Origin: Chloroflexota bacterium
GTDB taxonomy: Bacteria > Chloroflexota > Dehalococcoidia > Lucifugimonadales > UBA3495
Assembly (NCBI GenBank): GCA_028875055.1
Contig: JAPPGG010000061.1
Span: 1 to 33,915 of the forward strand
Direction: 5' to 3'
Length of the DNA stretch: 33,915 nucleotides
The position numbers were made by a program, and so were the translations under genes. Below are positions 15,924 through 24,484 of this stretch, one piece after another (position 1 is the first letter of the stretch; each line of letters starts with the position of its first letter). Under the pieces are notes generated by a model. It had not been told where the DNA came from. It did not search any database and saw only the letters and a list, made by a program, of their open reading frames with translations.

Positions 15924-16259
15924 CGGCGGGCCGGCATCAGCGTCGGCTACCTCTCCCTGGTAATGTCCGGCCAGCGCACCCCGTCGGGGGACGTGCTGCG
16001 GCGGCTGCACGAGGTCCTGTTCGCGCCGTCGCCGGCGGAGCGGGTGATGCCCGTCAATCTGAAGGTGCTGGCCTGGAAGAAGGGTAAGCGCAACGGCGTG
16101 GTGGTCAAGGGCGCTGGCGGGCCACGGAGCGATGGCAAGCCCGGCGATGGCACCATCCGGGTCGGGGGCCGGGCGCCCTGGGGAGCGGAGGTGCAGTTCG
16201 CCTACGCCACCGGCTACGACGGCCACGGCCGGGTGTTCGTCAACCATCAAGTGCGCGAG
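15924..16259. repeat. 336-bp direct repeat, copy 2
   Basis: This is the second copy of 13811-14146, in the same orientation, offset by 2113 bp. The two copies bracket the zinc-ribbon module. Confidence 0.9.
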
Positions 16260-16307
16260 CCCGGCTGCTCCGCCCTGTTGGCGCAGCCGGAGCCAGACAG
16301 CCCTTAG
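15924..16307 (+). pseudogene. 5'-truncated copy of triple-XRE gene
   Basis: The frame reads 'RRAGISVGYLSLVMSGQRTPSGDVLRRLHEVL...' and then the same C-terminal domain as the full-length gene, ending with a diverged tail ('HQVREPGCSALLAQPEPDSP'). HTH1, HTH2 and the start of HTH3 are missing. The frame is closed upstream by TAA at 15888 and has no start codon until the internal ATG 15963. If expressed from there it would give a 114-aa C-terminal domain without a full HTH, conceivably a dominant-negative partner, but decay after duplication is simpler. Confidence 0.75.
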
Positions 16308-16582
16308 CGCAAGGAAGACCACGCCAACAGCCTGCCCTTACTGGATACGGGCGCGGCGGACAAGCCGCTGGGCCGGCTGGAGTCTTTGCCGACCTCTGAA
16401 AGCACGAAGCCGGTCTTCACCGGAGAACAGTTAGGTAGGAGGCGCGCCGTGGGATTGCCACGCTAACCACGGTTGCGCCACGAGCCCAGGCACACATAAA
16501 GGCTCGGGTTTCTTCCGAGACCTTGCGGGGCGCCGGTGTCCGCCCTCCGTCTACCGTCACCGAATGCAACGGGCGGACCGCC
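16308..16582. terminator. intergenic spacer with possible terminator
   Basis: No gene is seen. CGAGCC (16481-16486) and GGCTCG (16501-16506), followed by GGTTTCTT, can form a weak plus-strand terminator. GGGCGGACCGCCC near 16570 is a tight dyad just downstream of the minus-strand helicase stop and could serve that strand. Confidence 0.35.
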
Positions 16583-19500
16583 CTAGGGACGGGAAGGCAG
16601 CACTACCTGGTAACAGACCACGCCCAAATCATCTTCTGTAATTGGCTCAGGAGCTTTTGGAAACTCGACGACGCGCAAGCCAAACTGCGCGACGACATCT
16701 ATGATTCTACGGGCGCAGTCGGCCACGCTCATCCCACTGTCTTCGTATTCCCGTCGCAGTTCGGACAACTGACGCCTGACCAGGTTGTTCCGGCCAACCG
16801 AAAGGGCTTGGTCTCCTTCGTCGTATTCATCCCCGGGCGGAGCGTCCGGCGAGCGTAATACGTCTAACGCCCACCGCTGGCTGGCAGGAAGGGAAGCAAA
16901 CCTGGTTTCAGGGTCCAGCAGCGCATTATGTTCCCGGCAGATGTCGTCGGCTGCAACCGCAAACAGATGCTCCAGGTCGATACCAGTAGGGATGGGTATA
17001 CCGGGGTGTTGCTGGGGATCTATCAGCCGGAGCATGGGCAGGTCATCCCGGTGCAGAATTTCACCCGACTGGGACACCATACGCCAATGGCGCTCATCCC
17101 TGCGGGTCCGGCAGGCAAAGAACACCGCAGGCTCCGCCAGTGTCGGGGACCTCTGTACGAAAGCGGCCCCGATGCCCCAGGGCAGGCTCCGAAGCCGGTC
17201 TACTTCCCCTTCCTCTGCGGCGCGCCGCAGATAGGATCGGAACAGTTCACCCGCAAATGCTGAGCCACTTTCCCCACTGCTCTCCTGCTCGTCCAGCAGG
17301 GTCGTGTCTCCACTGGCAAGACGTTCCACAAAGGTGTTCAAGTCCGCGTACACCTGGGACTCGGTTTCCACGTCGGCCAATACCGGCGTTTCCATGCCTA
17401 CCGAGGCGTTGGCCGCCATAATCTTGGCTTGGAGCTTAGCCTCCAACCTTAGCAGGCGGTCCAGATCGCCCTGCTCGGGCAGCAGGGTGTAGAGGTACGC
17501 CGTGTCATGGGGGCTGCGCAGGCGGATGATGCGGCCATTGCGCTGCACCACGCGCTGAGGGTTCCAGGGCATATCAAAAGAGAGCACGGCTTGGGCTTGT
17601 TGCAGGTTTTGCCCCTCGGAGAGGATGTCAGTGCTGATGATAACGTCCACCTCGCCGTTTTCGGGCACAAAGCTGGGATCGTCCGTCACCGACTCCGGGC
17701 AGAACCGTTCAAGTTCCCTGGTACGGGCGTCGGCGCTGGTTTCGGAACCAATTACCACCGTCCAACTGCGGTTTCCCAACACTTCCGGCTGGTCCTCGAT
17801 TTGCTCCTTGAGATAGGCCGCCGTGTCCTGGAAGGCGGTAAAGACAGCGACCTTCTGCGACGGCGTTGCCGACATCACCTCTTTGAGCGTATCCAGCTTG
17901 GGGTCGGGGCCGTCAGTCAAGTTCGACAACTGCGTAGACATGGCTGCCAGAGCATCCCGGTCTTTCTGCAGGTCGATCAAGAACTGGTCGTTGAACTTGT
18001 CGGCGGAAATCCCGCCCTCCGAGTCGGCCAATGCCTCGTCAATCAGGTCGGTACTGAAGAAAGTGTCGTCTTCGCTGGCATCTCCAACCAGGTCCCTGAT
18101 GACCTCCGGCGGCGGCACTACTCCCCGCTCAGCTATGGCACGGAGTATCACGTTGTTGCCGTCCCGCATCCTGCTCACGGTTTGCAGCGCCGCATACCAG
18201 GACGACTCGAAGCGTTTCAGCAATTGGGACTGTATCAAACCGGCCAGCGCTTCCTCCGACGCCGATTCTTCTTGCTTGTCTACCCTATAGGCCGATAGAC
18301 GATAACGCGCCATTGTCAGCCCGTCTATCCCGTCGTAAATGGACTGCACGATGCCGGGGTGCGCACTGTCCAGATCGTAGCGGCGCTCATGCAACTCCGG
18401 CTCTGGAAACCTCACCGGTGTCCCATCGATAAATCGCTCGTTCCGGTAACGGTCCTTGATAAAGGCCCGGTCCCTTCGTACTGTCAGAGCGTCGATCAGA
18501 GGGAAGAGCTTTGCCTCGGAAAGGTTTTCGGTCCTGGATGCTCCGGCGTCGGCGAAGAACTTCCGCAGGCTGGAAATCCTCAATGGTTCTCCGCTAAAGG
18601 CACTGTCGTGGCGTCCGAAGAGCAAGAAGAGGTTGTGCAGGTCCCACAGGGAGTTGTTGACTGGTGTGGCAGTCAACAGCAGTAGCTTCTTGGACGTTCC
18701 ACCCATGAGCCGGTCTAGGGCCGCGTACCAGGTGTTATCGACGTTGCGGTAGGCGTGGGCTTCGTCGATGATGACAAATCGGTACACGTCCTTGTTTACC
18801 GGTAACACCCTGCGGTCGCCACGGGGAGACAATTGCCGGTCCTGGGCCAACTGCTGGTAGGAGACTACGGTCCCCGGCAGATTCTCTTCAGCCAAACGCT
18901 GCTGCCAGAGACGGTCCCGGAGTTGGGCCGGGGAAATGACCAGTATGTGCTGTCCCAAGTCCCGGGTGTGCTCCCGAATAAACTGGACACCTATCTCGGT
19001 CTTGCCCATGCCCACGCCGTCGGCGTAAAGGACTCCGCCGTGTTCGTCGAGTATTCGCTTGGCCCGCGCCAAGCCATCCCGCTGGAACGAGGTTAGGGTA
19101 TGCAGCTCGGGGAGGTCAGCCCCATCATCGTCCAAGTCACTCTCGTAGAGTTCCAGCAACGCCCGCAGGAACACGGTTTGCGGATCGCTCTCAAGCGAAG
19201 GAGGCCGCAGCAGTTCCAGCAACTCTTCCCGGAAGTCCAGGGCGTCATCCCACAAGCGCTGATACCAGTCCAACGCCATCGCCACCACGTTGGGCTGGTA
19301 GTGAACCATGCCCAGTTCCCGGTTGGACACCAAACCGCCGAAGGTGAGGTTGGCCGAAGAAACTAGGGCCGCGCCGGTCCCGGTGGTCCTGCCGTCGAAC
19401 TCGCCGAAGATGTACGCCTTTCCGTGCAGAAAGCCCCTTGCGTACCGCCTCACCTCCACGTTCCCGGCATCGATAAAACCTGTAACCCGCTCCAGGACAG

Positions 19501-19840
19501 CCCGGCGGGCGGCGGGGAAAGCGGAAAAGTCCCGCTGACGGCCCAGCGCAATCACCGATTGTTCAAACCGCCCGGTTACAGTCTCACCTACCGGGCCGGT
19601 CAAGCTCTCGGAAAGGGGAGTTGCCCCGATAAGCAATCTACCTCCCCCGACCCGGTTGCTTACTATCTTCGCCAGCGCGTCCAGTCCTTCCAGGCTGACA
19701 TATCCGGTAGCGACATTGAGAGGATCGACATAGGTGTTCGCCAGCCACTCCAGCGCCTGTTCGTGAGACCCGAAGACGTCGTTATCGACCAGCTCGTAAG
19801 AACTGCCGAGGGGAGTAAATCGGGGATGGCGTGCAGTCAT
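16583..19840 (-). CDS. PLD-nuclease/SNF2-type helicase fusion (defence)
   Basis: A 1085-aa protein. The N-terminal phospholipase-D-like domain (about 20-205) has 'HGKAYIF' (His139, Lys141) and 'SSANLTFGG' (Ser161, Ser162, Asn164), the nuclease signature seen in BfiI/NgoAVII-type enzymes; the usual Asp at +5 after Lys is Gly146, so the motif is degenerate. A SF2/SNF2 helicase follows: Walker A 'DGVGMGKTEIG' (Lys280), 'DEAH' at 359-362, 'LLTATPVNN', then 'QRVVQRNGRIIRLRS' in the C-terminal RecA lobe. An accessory C-terminal region ends the chain. The start follows the methyltransferase stop by 1 nt with no clear Shine-Dalgarno, implying translational coupling. It probably translocates on DNA and cleaves it when the partner methylation mark is absent. 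It resembles DISARM DrmD plus DrmC fused, but DrmA/DrmB are absent. Confidence 0.85.
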   Translation of the reverse strand: MTARHPRFTPLGSSYELVDNDVFGSHEQALEWLANTYVDPLNVATGYVSLEGLDALAKIVSNRVGGGRLLIGATPLSESLTGPVGETVTGRFEQSVIALGRQRDFSAFPAARRAVLERVTGFIDAGNVEVRRYARGFLHGKAYIFGEFDGRTTGTGAALVSSANLTFGGLVSNRELGMVHYQPNVVAMALDWYQRLWDDALDFREELLELLRPPSLESDPQTVFLRALLELYESDLDDDGADLPELHTLTSFQRDGLARAKRILDEHGGVLYADGVGMGKTEIGVQFIREHTRDLGQHILVISPAQLRDRLWQQRLAEENLPGTVVSYQQLAQDRQLSPRGDRRVLPVNKDVYRFVIIDEAHAYRNVDNTWYAALDRLMGGTSKKLLLLTATPVNNSLWDLHNLFLLFGRHDSAFSGEPLRISSLRKFFADAGASRTENLSEAKLFPLIDALTVRRDRAFIKDRYRNERFIDGTPVRFPEPELHERRYDLDSAHPGIVQSIYDGIDGLTMARYRLSAYRVDKQEESASEEALAGLIQSQLLKRFESSWYAALQTVSRMRDGNNVILRAIAERGVVPPPEVIRDLVGDASEDDTFFSTDLIDEALADSEGGISADKFNDQFLIDLQKDRDALAAMSTQLSNLTDGPDPKLDTLKEVMSATPSQKVAVFTAFQDTAAYLKEQIEDQPEVLGNRSWTVVIGSETSADARTRELERFCPESVTDDPSFVPENGEVDVIISTDILSEGQNLQQAQAVLSFDMPWNPQRVVQRNGRIIRLRSPHDTAYLYTLLPEQGDLDRLLRLEAKLQAKIMAANASVGMETPVLADVETESQVYADLNTFVERLASGDTTLLDEQESSGESGSAFAGELFRSYLRRAAEEGEVDRLRSLPWGIGAAFVQRSPTLAEPAVFFACRTRRDERHWRMVSQSGEILHRDDLPMLRLIDPQQHPGIPIPTGIDLEHLFAVAADDICREHNALLDPETRFASLPASQRWALDVLRSPDAPPGDEYDEGDQALSVGRNNLVRRQLSELRREYEDSGMSVADCARRIIDVVAQFGLRVVEFPKAPEPITEDDLGVVCYQVVLPSRP

Positions 19841-19841
19841 A

Positions 19842-22800
19842 TTACAATCGCTCGAACCATTCCAGGACTTTCTCCCGGTAGGCAGGAGTTACAGCATTCT
19901 CGGTGAAGTCAGTAAATATGAAACGCAGTTCGTCCTCGGTCAGCCCATAGGCATGGGCCACCAGTGCGTCAATCTCCGCCCGTTTGTCGCTGCGCTCGGC
20001 GTCGGTCAGAGGCCCGCATTCCACGCCTGACTCCGCCGCAAAGTCGGCAAACCGCTGGTCCACGCAGGACAGCCGCGCCGCCAATGCTCCGATTCGCTGC
20101 CAGGGAGTGTTGCCCGGTTGTGGGAAGGTGAGCATGTCAAGGATAAAGTAGTTCAAGTTTGTTTCTACGTACCTTCGCGCTACCCAGTCAAAAGGAATGC
20201 TGTTCATTGCACCCAAGATACTTGCTTGAAAGAGAGACCCCCAGCCAGGAAACAAAAGGTATGGGGCTTTGTTCGTCAATGGCGTCCGTGGAGGAACTAG
20301 GCATGTGATCACCGTCCGGGAGTTAGTCCTGTTAGTCACATCGCGAAACGCAATACGGCAGTGGTTCATTGGGTGGGAGCTGGGGTCGGCAAGGACTTCG
20401 GCAGAAAATAGCCGCTTGAAGACGGGAGAGCGCTTGCGCCTGTTGTGGACATAGGCAAGAACCTCGTCCCATTTCGCATAACCAGCAGGCTCATTACCAT
20501 GAGGTTCGTACTGGTCAAAGGACCGACCCTTCCACACTGGCAAACCCCTGGAATGAGAGAAAAGGGCGCGCTGCTGTGTCTCATCTAGCTCCCTATACGG
20601 AATTGCATGAGACACAGCAGCGCGCCCTTTTGAAATTTTTTGATTTTCAGGGTTTCGAAGCGAATCAAACTGTACGCCGCCACGCAACCTCGCCAACACA
20701 TCAGCGTGCATCTGGCTTGGCAACAGTGGAACTACTCGGGCGCCTCCCAAGGAGGGCGCCTGAATACTTACGCCCTGACTGCGTGCCGCATGATGGAACT
20801 CTTTGAGATTTGCGGAAGGCCCCGTCACTTGGAAGGCGGCTTGTTCAGTCGGTACCTTGCGCTGACCGGTCATTAGAGCAATCGTGTATTGAGGATGAAT
20901 GGTAAAGGCCCAGCCCCTGTTGTTGAGAAGGAGGTCAAGGCGTCGCAGACTGTTGTGGGCAAACAGCCACTCCCTGAACCCCTTGGCGCCTTGTGCCAAG
21001 AATGCAGAACGAGGCAACACTACGCCCAGCCGTCCATCCTGCCTGACGAGATGGCTGTATCGCTCGCAAAAGAGTTGGCACAAGTCTCTGTCTCCCACAC
21101 CTTGAAGCTGGTATCCTCCGCTCACTGAGAAAAATCCCCGGACGACAGATAACTGCTGTTGCTGGGCCTCAAATTCCCCTCGCCATTCAGGGTTCTGTTT
21201 GTCGAGTTGTGCAATGCGCTTTCTTCTATCGGCCAGATTGGGCAATCCACGCAGACCTGGCTCACGCAGTGCGTAAAAGGCCAGTTCCTCGATGGTTATT
21301 TCGTTCCACGGCGGGTTGCCCACAACCACGTCGAATCCTGCACGTTCCCGGTGAAAAACGTTGGGAAACTCTAGGGGCCAGTGGAAAAAGCGGTACTGGT
21401 TGGCGATACGCGATGCCTCATCCCTTGCATCCATAACTTCGGCATCCAGTTCTTTGCCTGCTTCAACGATGGAATCGGCGTGGGTCTCCAACGTATGCCG
21501 GGCACCGTCCAATCCCAAAGGCTCCGCTGTCCACAGGTCAAAGGCTGAGCTCAGTCCGGCGGTGGCTTCCTCCCGACGGGAACCCAATTCCTCGGAGCGT
21601 TTGACCTCCTCCGGGGTACGGTCTGGGATGGCCGCCTGCTCCCGTTGCAACTTCGCAGCTTGCTCCATCGCATTACGCACGTTCTGGCCGGTGAACATGG
21701 GGCTGTCGCTGGCGCCGACGACGGACGGGTCGGCCACGCCAATGAGGGCATCACCACACTTGAGATTGCTGCCTAAGTAGGAGAGGGCCAGGCCGGGAAC
21801 GAAGGATGCCAGCCACAGCGTAACGTTGGCGACTTCCACCGCCATCGGGGAAAGGTCCACGCCGTAGATGCAGCGTTTCAGGATCAACCTTCGTAGCAGG
21901 TCGCCGTCCTCCGGTTGTTGTGAAATCGCTCCGTTGTCCTGGCTCAACTCGCTGAGCTGTTGGGCGATTCCGGGCAAGCCGCCAACCTCAGCCAGGAAAA
22001 TCTCAATGCGGTCGGCCATCATGTCCAGGGCCGCCGTCAGGAAGTGGGCACTGCCCATCGCCGGGTCCACCACCGAAAAATCAAAGATCCTCTGTGCGGC
22101 TTCAGTGGGGTTCCGGTCCGCCGATTTCCTGACTTCGGCCAAGTGGTCGTCAAGGGCGGGCAACAGAGAATGGTTGAGCAAGTGGTCTACGAATTCGTGG
22201 CGAGTGTAGAACACACCTCCCGCCTTCCGCCCACCGGCCTCGGCTTGGTAATAGAGCTGCGCTTTGGTTACTTCCGGTTGCTCCCCGGCACGGACAGGCC
22301 GGAACACATCGCCCCTAGCGTCGTAGGCCAAGTCTTCAGGAGCACGGGTTAGCCGCAAGGTCAGCAAGGCTTCATAGATGGCTCCCAAGTGGCCGATTTG
22401 CAGGCCGGCATAGTCCAACCCTGGAGCATCGGCCTTATCGGTTTCATAGGCGATGGACACCAGGGCGGGGGCCAGGTAAACGTCGGCAATCTCGGCCCGT
22501 TCCAGCACGGCGCTTCCAGGGAAGCCGTCGGCGGCGAACAGGCTGCCGTTGTAGGCGGGGACGCCGGCGGAGCGGTCCCCGGTGCGGACCATCCGCACGA
22601 GAGTCCGCAAGCGGTCCCACCGTTGGGTGGCTTTTCGGCTGAGAGAAGACCCGGCGAGGCGGGAATCCTCGGACAGTTGACGGGCGCTGTGGGGCCGGTA
22701 AGCCGCCGAGCCGATAGGGAGGTAGCCTCGTGCTTCGGTGTGAAGCAGGAACATAAAGCGGAACACTAAGGTCAGCGCAGCCTCTTCAATCTGCCGAAGT

Positions 22801-23825
22801 TGCTCCCCGTCACTCAGGTCGGCGCCCTGTGATTCAAGATACTCACCCAGACCCCGGGCGATGTTGGGCAGCGCATCCTTGATCAAGCGCTCTTCCAAGC
22901 CCCTACGCAACTCTTCGCCAAAGTCCTTAGCTTCCGCAACCCACTCGGTCAGCCAGCCTTCTTCCTTCAAAGATTCCGGCGCAAGCAGGCCGAGATAAAA
23001 ACGGTCTTTCCGTTCCAACTCAGCCGTATCTATTTCCAAGTGCTGCCCGGTAGCCGGGCCGACCGGGGGGCGCCGCTGAAAGAGCCGGTAGCGGCCGGAT
23101 GCCGCTAGGACGCCCCACTGAGCGCCGTACTGCCCGCAGTCGGCCAGCACCATTCCCTCTGGGAGTTCCCCGTTGTCCGTGAGTCGGCTGAAGTTGGCCG
23201 GATCACGGTGAGGATGCACTACGGCAACCGGGGCATTGTCGTACCGGAGCAGGTAGCCGCGGTGCGGAAGTTGCTCCACTTGGTAACCCATTTCCTGGAA
23301 CAGCGAGCGCCATGCCATGCTGCCAGTGCGTCCCCTGCCTTCAACTGCGCCGGACAATCGCCCCTGGTTCACGGGCCAGCGCATCCGCTCCCGCAGGAAA
23401 TGAGGTGTGAGCAGGTCCTTGACCCGCAGGCCGGGAACCACGGCCTCCTCAAGGCGGCTAAACTCCCGCGCCAGGAACGATGCCGCTTCGCGGGCCGCCA
23501 TACCGCGGCTGGTTTCCAGCAAGTCGATCACCCGGCTGGCCGGCAACTCCCGCACCGGGCGGGCGTCCTGCGGCCCGGCGACCTGGACTTTCCCTGCATC
23601 GCTCGACGGGGCCAGCAGGACCACAGGATAGGCTTGGCGACCCTTTCGCGCCTCCCACAATCTGCGGACTTCACCTTCGACGGTTGCATCATCCGCCCAT
23701 AGCAAATGATAGGCGGCCAACTCCCAAGCCGTTGCGGTAGAACCAGCCTGAGAAGTCCATTTCCGGCCGGTTCCGAAGGTGGACTCAAGGCGCAAGGGTG
23801 TTGGGTTGGCAGTGGATGTTGTCAC
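19842..23825 (-). CDS. Eco57I-like N6-adenine DNA methyltransferase
   Basis: A 1327-aa protein starting at GTG 23825, with AGAGGGA upstream. It belongs to the large Eco57I/PglX-like methylases. Motif I is 'VVDPAMGSAHFL' (Asp587 to Leu596) and the catalytic motif IV is 'GNPPW' (Asn837-Trp840), typical of N6-adenine methylation. The helical N-terminal 500 residues and a C-terminal target-recognition region (about 1000-1327) complete it. 'MAVEVANVTLWLASFVPGL' after motif I is also characteristic. It lies 26 nt after the E2-like gene and 1 nt before the helicase. It likely marks self DNA for the helicase-nuclease. A perfect 25-bp inverted repeat lies inside the coding region (20560-20631). BREX PglX and DISARM DrmMI are distant relatives, but their other core genes are missing. 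Confidence 0.88.
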   Translation of the reverse strand: MTTSTANPTPLRLESTFGTGRKWTSQAGSTATAWELAAYHLLWADDATVEGEVRRLWEARKGRQAYPVVLLAPSSDAGKVQVAGPQDARPVRELPASRVIDLLETSRGMAAREAASFLAREFSRLEEAVVPGLRVKDLLTPHFLRERMRWPVNQGRLSGAVEGRGRTGSMAWRSLFQEMGYQVEQLPHRGYLLRYDNAPVAVVHPHRDPANFSRLTDNGELPEGMVLADCGQYGAQWGVLAASGRYRLFQRRPPVGPATGQHLEIDTAELERKDRFYLGLLAPESLKEEGWLTEWVAEAKDFGEELRRGLEERLIKDALPNIARGLGEYLESQGADLSDGEQLRQIEEAALTLVFRFMFLLHTEARGYLPIGSAAYRPHSARQLSEDSRLAGSSLSRKATQRWDRLRTLVRMVRTGDRSAGVPAYNGSLFAADGFPGSAVLERAEIADVYLAPALVSIAYETDKADAPGLDYAGLQIGHLGAIYEALLTLRLTRAPEDLAYDARGDVFRPVRAGEQPEVTKAQLYYQAEAGGRKAGGVFYTRHEFVDHLLNHSLLPALDDHLAEVRKSADRNPTEAAQRIFDFSVVDPAMGSAHFLTAALDMMADRIEIFLAEVGGLPGIAQQLSELSQDNGAISQQPEDGDLLRRLILKRCIYGVDLSPMAVEVANVTLWLASFVPGLALSYLGSNLKCGDALIGVADPSVVGASDSPMFTGQNVRNAMEQAAKLQREQAAIPDRTPEEVKRSEELGSRREEATAGLSSAFDLWTAEPLGLDGARHTLETHADSIVEAGKELDAEVMDARDEASRIANQYRFFHWPLEFPNVFHRERAGFDVVVGNPPWNEITIEELAFYALREPGLRGLPNLADRRKRIAQLDKQNPEWRGEFEAQQQQLSVVRGFFSVSGGYQLQGVGDRDLCQLFCERYSHLVRQDGRLGVVLPRSAFLAQGAKGFREWLFAHNSLRRLDLLLNNRGWAFTIHPQYTIALMTGQRKVPTEQAAFQVTGPSANLKEFHHAARSQGVSIQAPSLGGARVVPLLPSQMHADVLARLRGGVQFDSLRNPENQKISKGRAAVSHAIPYRELDETQQRALFSHSRGLPVWKGRSFDQYEPHGNEPAGYAKWDEVLAYVHNRRKRSPVFKRLFSAEVLADPSSHPMNHCRIAFRDVTNRTNSRTVITCLVPPRTPLTNKAPYLLFPGWGSLFQASILGAMNSIPFDWVARRYVETNLNYFILDMLTFPQPGNTPWQRIGALAARLSCVDQRFADFAAESGVECGPLTDAERSDKRAEIDALVAHAYGLTEDELRFIFTDFTENAVTPAYREKVLEWFERL
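20560..20631. repeat. perfect 25-bp inverted repeat within methyltransferase gene
   Basis: The left arm 20560-20584 (begins AAAAGGGCGCGC, ends TGTCTCAT) is the exact reverse complement of the right arm 20607-20631, with a 22-nt loop that is itself about half self-complementary. On the plus strand the right arm is followed by TGAAATTTTTTG, giving a terminator-like structure. Both strands encode related peptides here ('PYRELDETQQRAL' on the gene strand, 'PYTELHETQQRAL' on the other). Confidence 0.92.
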
Positions 23826-23851
23826 GGTCGTCCCTCTCTATCGGACGCTCA

Positions 23852-24484
23852 CTAACGCAACCGACGGCGTTTAATCGCTTCTACTTCGTCCAAGTGGCAT
23901 CTCTTGTATTTTAACCCACTCCCGCATGGGCAGGGCCGGTTTCTGCCGGGTTTGTTTCCGACAAGTTGGAGAATCTCGTCCTGGTACTCAATCTCGCCGG
24001 CAACTCCGTGAGGATACTCTCCCCACAGGTCATCCTTGGCCGCGGTCAAACCATAGCGGTCGGTGTAAGCCAGCCGGTAAAAGAAGGGGACCACCAGTTC
24101 TAGTATGAATCGTTGCAGGGTCAGATCCTTTTCAGGGGCGTATTTCAGGCTCAGGCAGCAAGCTCCGTCCTCGAAAAAATGGAGGTCCACCATGGCGCAT
24201 TGGTTCTGTTCCGCAATGTCGAAGCGCCGTCCGCCGGCCTCATAGACCGTGGGCCACCCGTTGTTTCCCAGGCGGCCCAACTCGATCCTGACTTTGAACT
24301 CATCGCACAGAAAAGTGCCCATGGCCCGATGCTCGCCGGTGTCTCCCAGTTCCAGTTGGCCCGAGCTCCGGTCGAACGCAGCGCAGAGGCGGAGTTCTCC
24401 ATCAATCCGCTGGTCCGCCGGCGCATAAGCCAATTCGGGAAAGTTGGACGCCAGCCATTCCAGGTCAGTGTCTCGCGGGTTCAT
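23852..24484 (-). CDS. stand-alone E2-like CBASS protein with C-terminal SEC-C motif
   Basis: A 210-aa protein whose start overlaps the cyclase stop by 4 nt (ATGA). Residues about 60-160 fit an E2-conjugase-like core: 'FKVRIELGRLGNNGWPTVYEAGGR', then 'DLHFFEDGACCLSL' with His102 and Cys109/Cys110, matching the H..x..G.xCL active-site pattern, then 'LQRFILELVVPFFYRLAYTDRYG' and 'WGEYPHG'. The C-terminus 'NRPCPCGSGLKYKRCH' (Cys185, Cys187, Cys196, His197) is a SEC-C zinc motif. Short type II CBASS operons carry an E2 without E1 or JAB protease; there the E2 acts on the cyclase. No Cap2 E1 domain or Cap3 is present here. The E2 assignment rests on motif and context, SEC-C on a clear motif. Confidence 0.75.
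   Translation of the reverse strand: MNPRDTDLEWLASNFPELAYAPADQRIDGELRLCAAFDRSSGQLELGDTGEHRAMGTFLCDEFKVRIELGRLGNNGWPTVYEAGGRRFDIAEQNQCAMVDLHFFEDGACCLSLKYAPEKDLTLQRFILELVVPFFYRLAYTDRYGLTAAKDDLWGEYPHGVAGEIEYQDEILQLVGNKPGRNRPCPCGSGLKYKRCHLDEVEAIKRRRLR

Noticed and set aside
16583-23825. Complete DISARM or BREX system
   Set aside because: Only a methylase and a PLD-SNF2 helicase are present; no DrmA/DrmB, BrxL, PglZ or BrxC-like gene is in the window.
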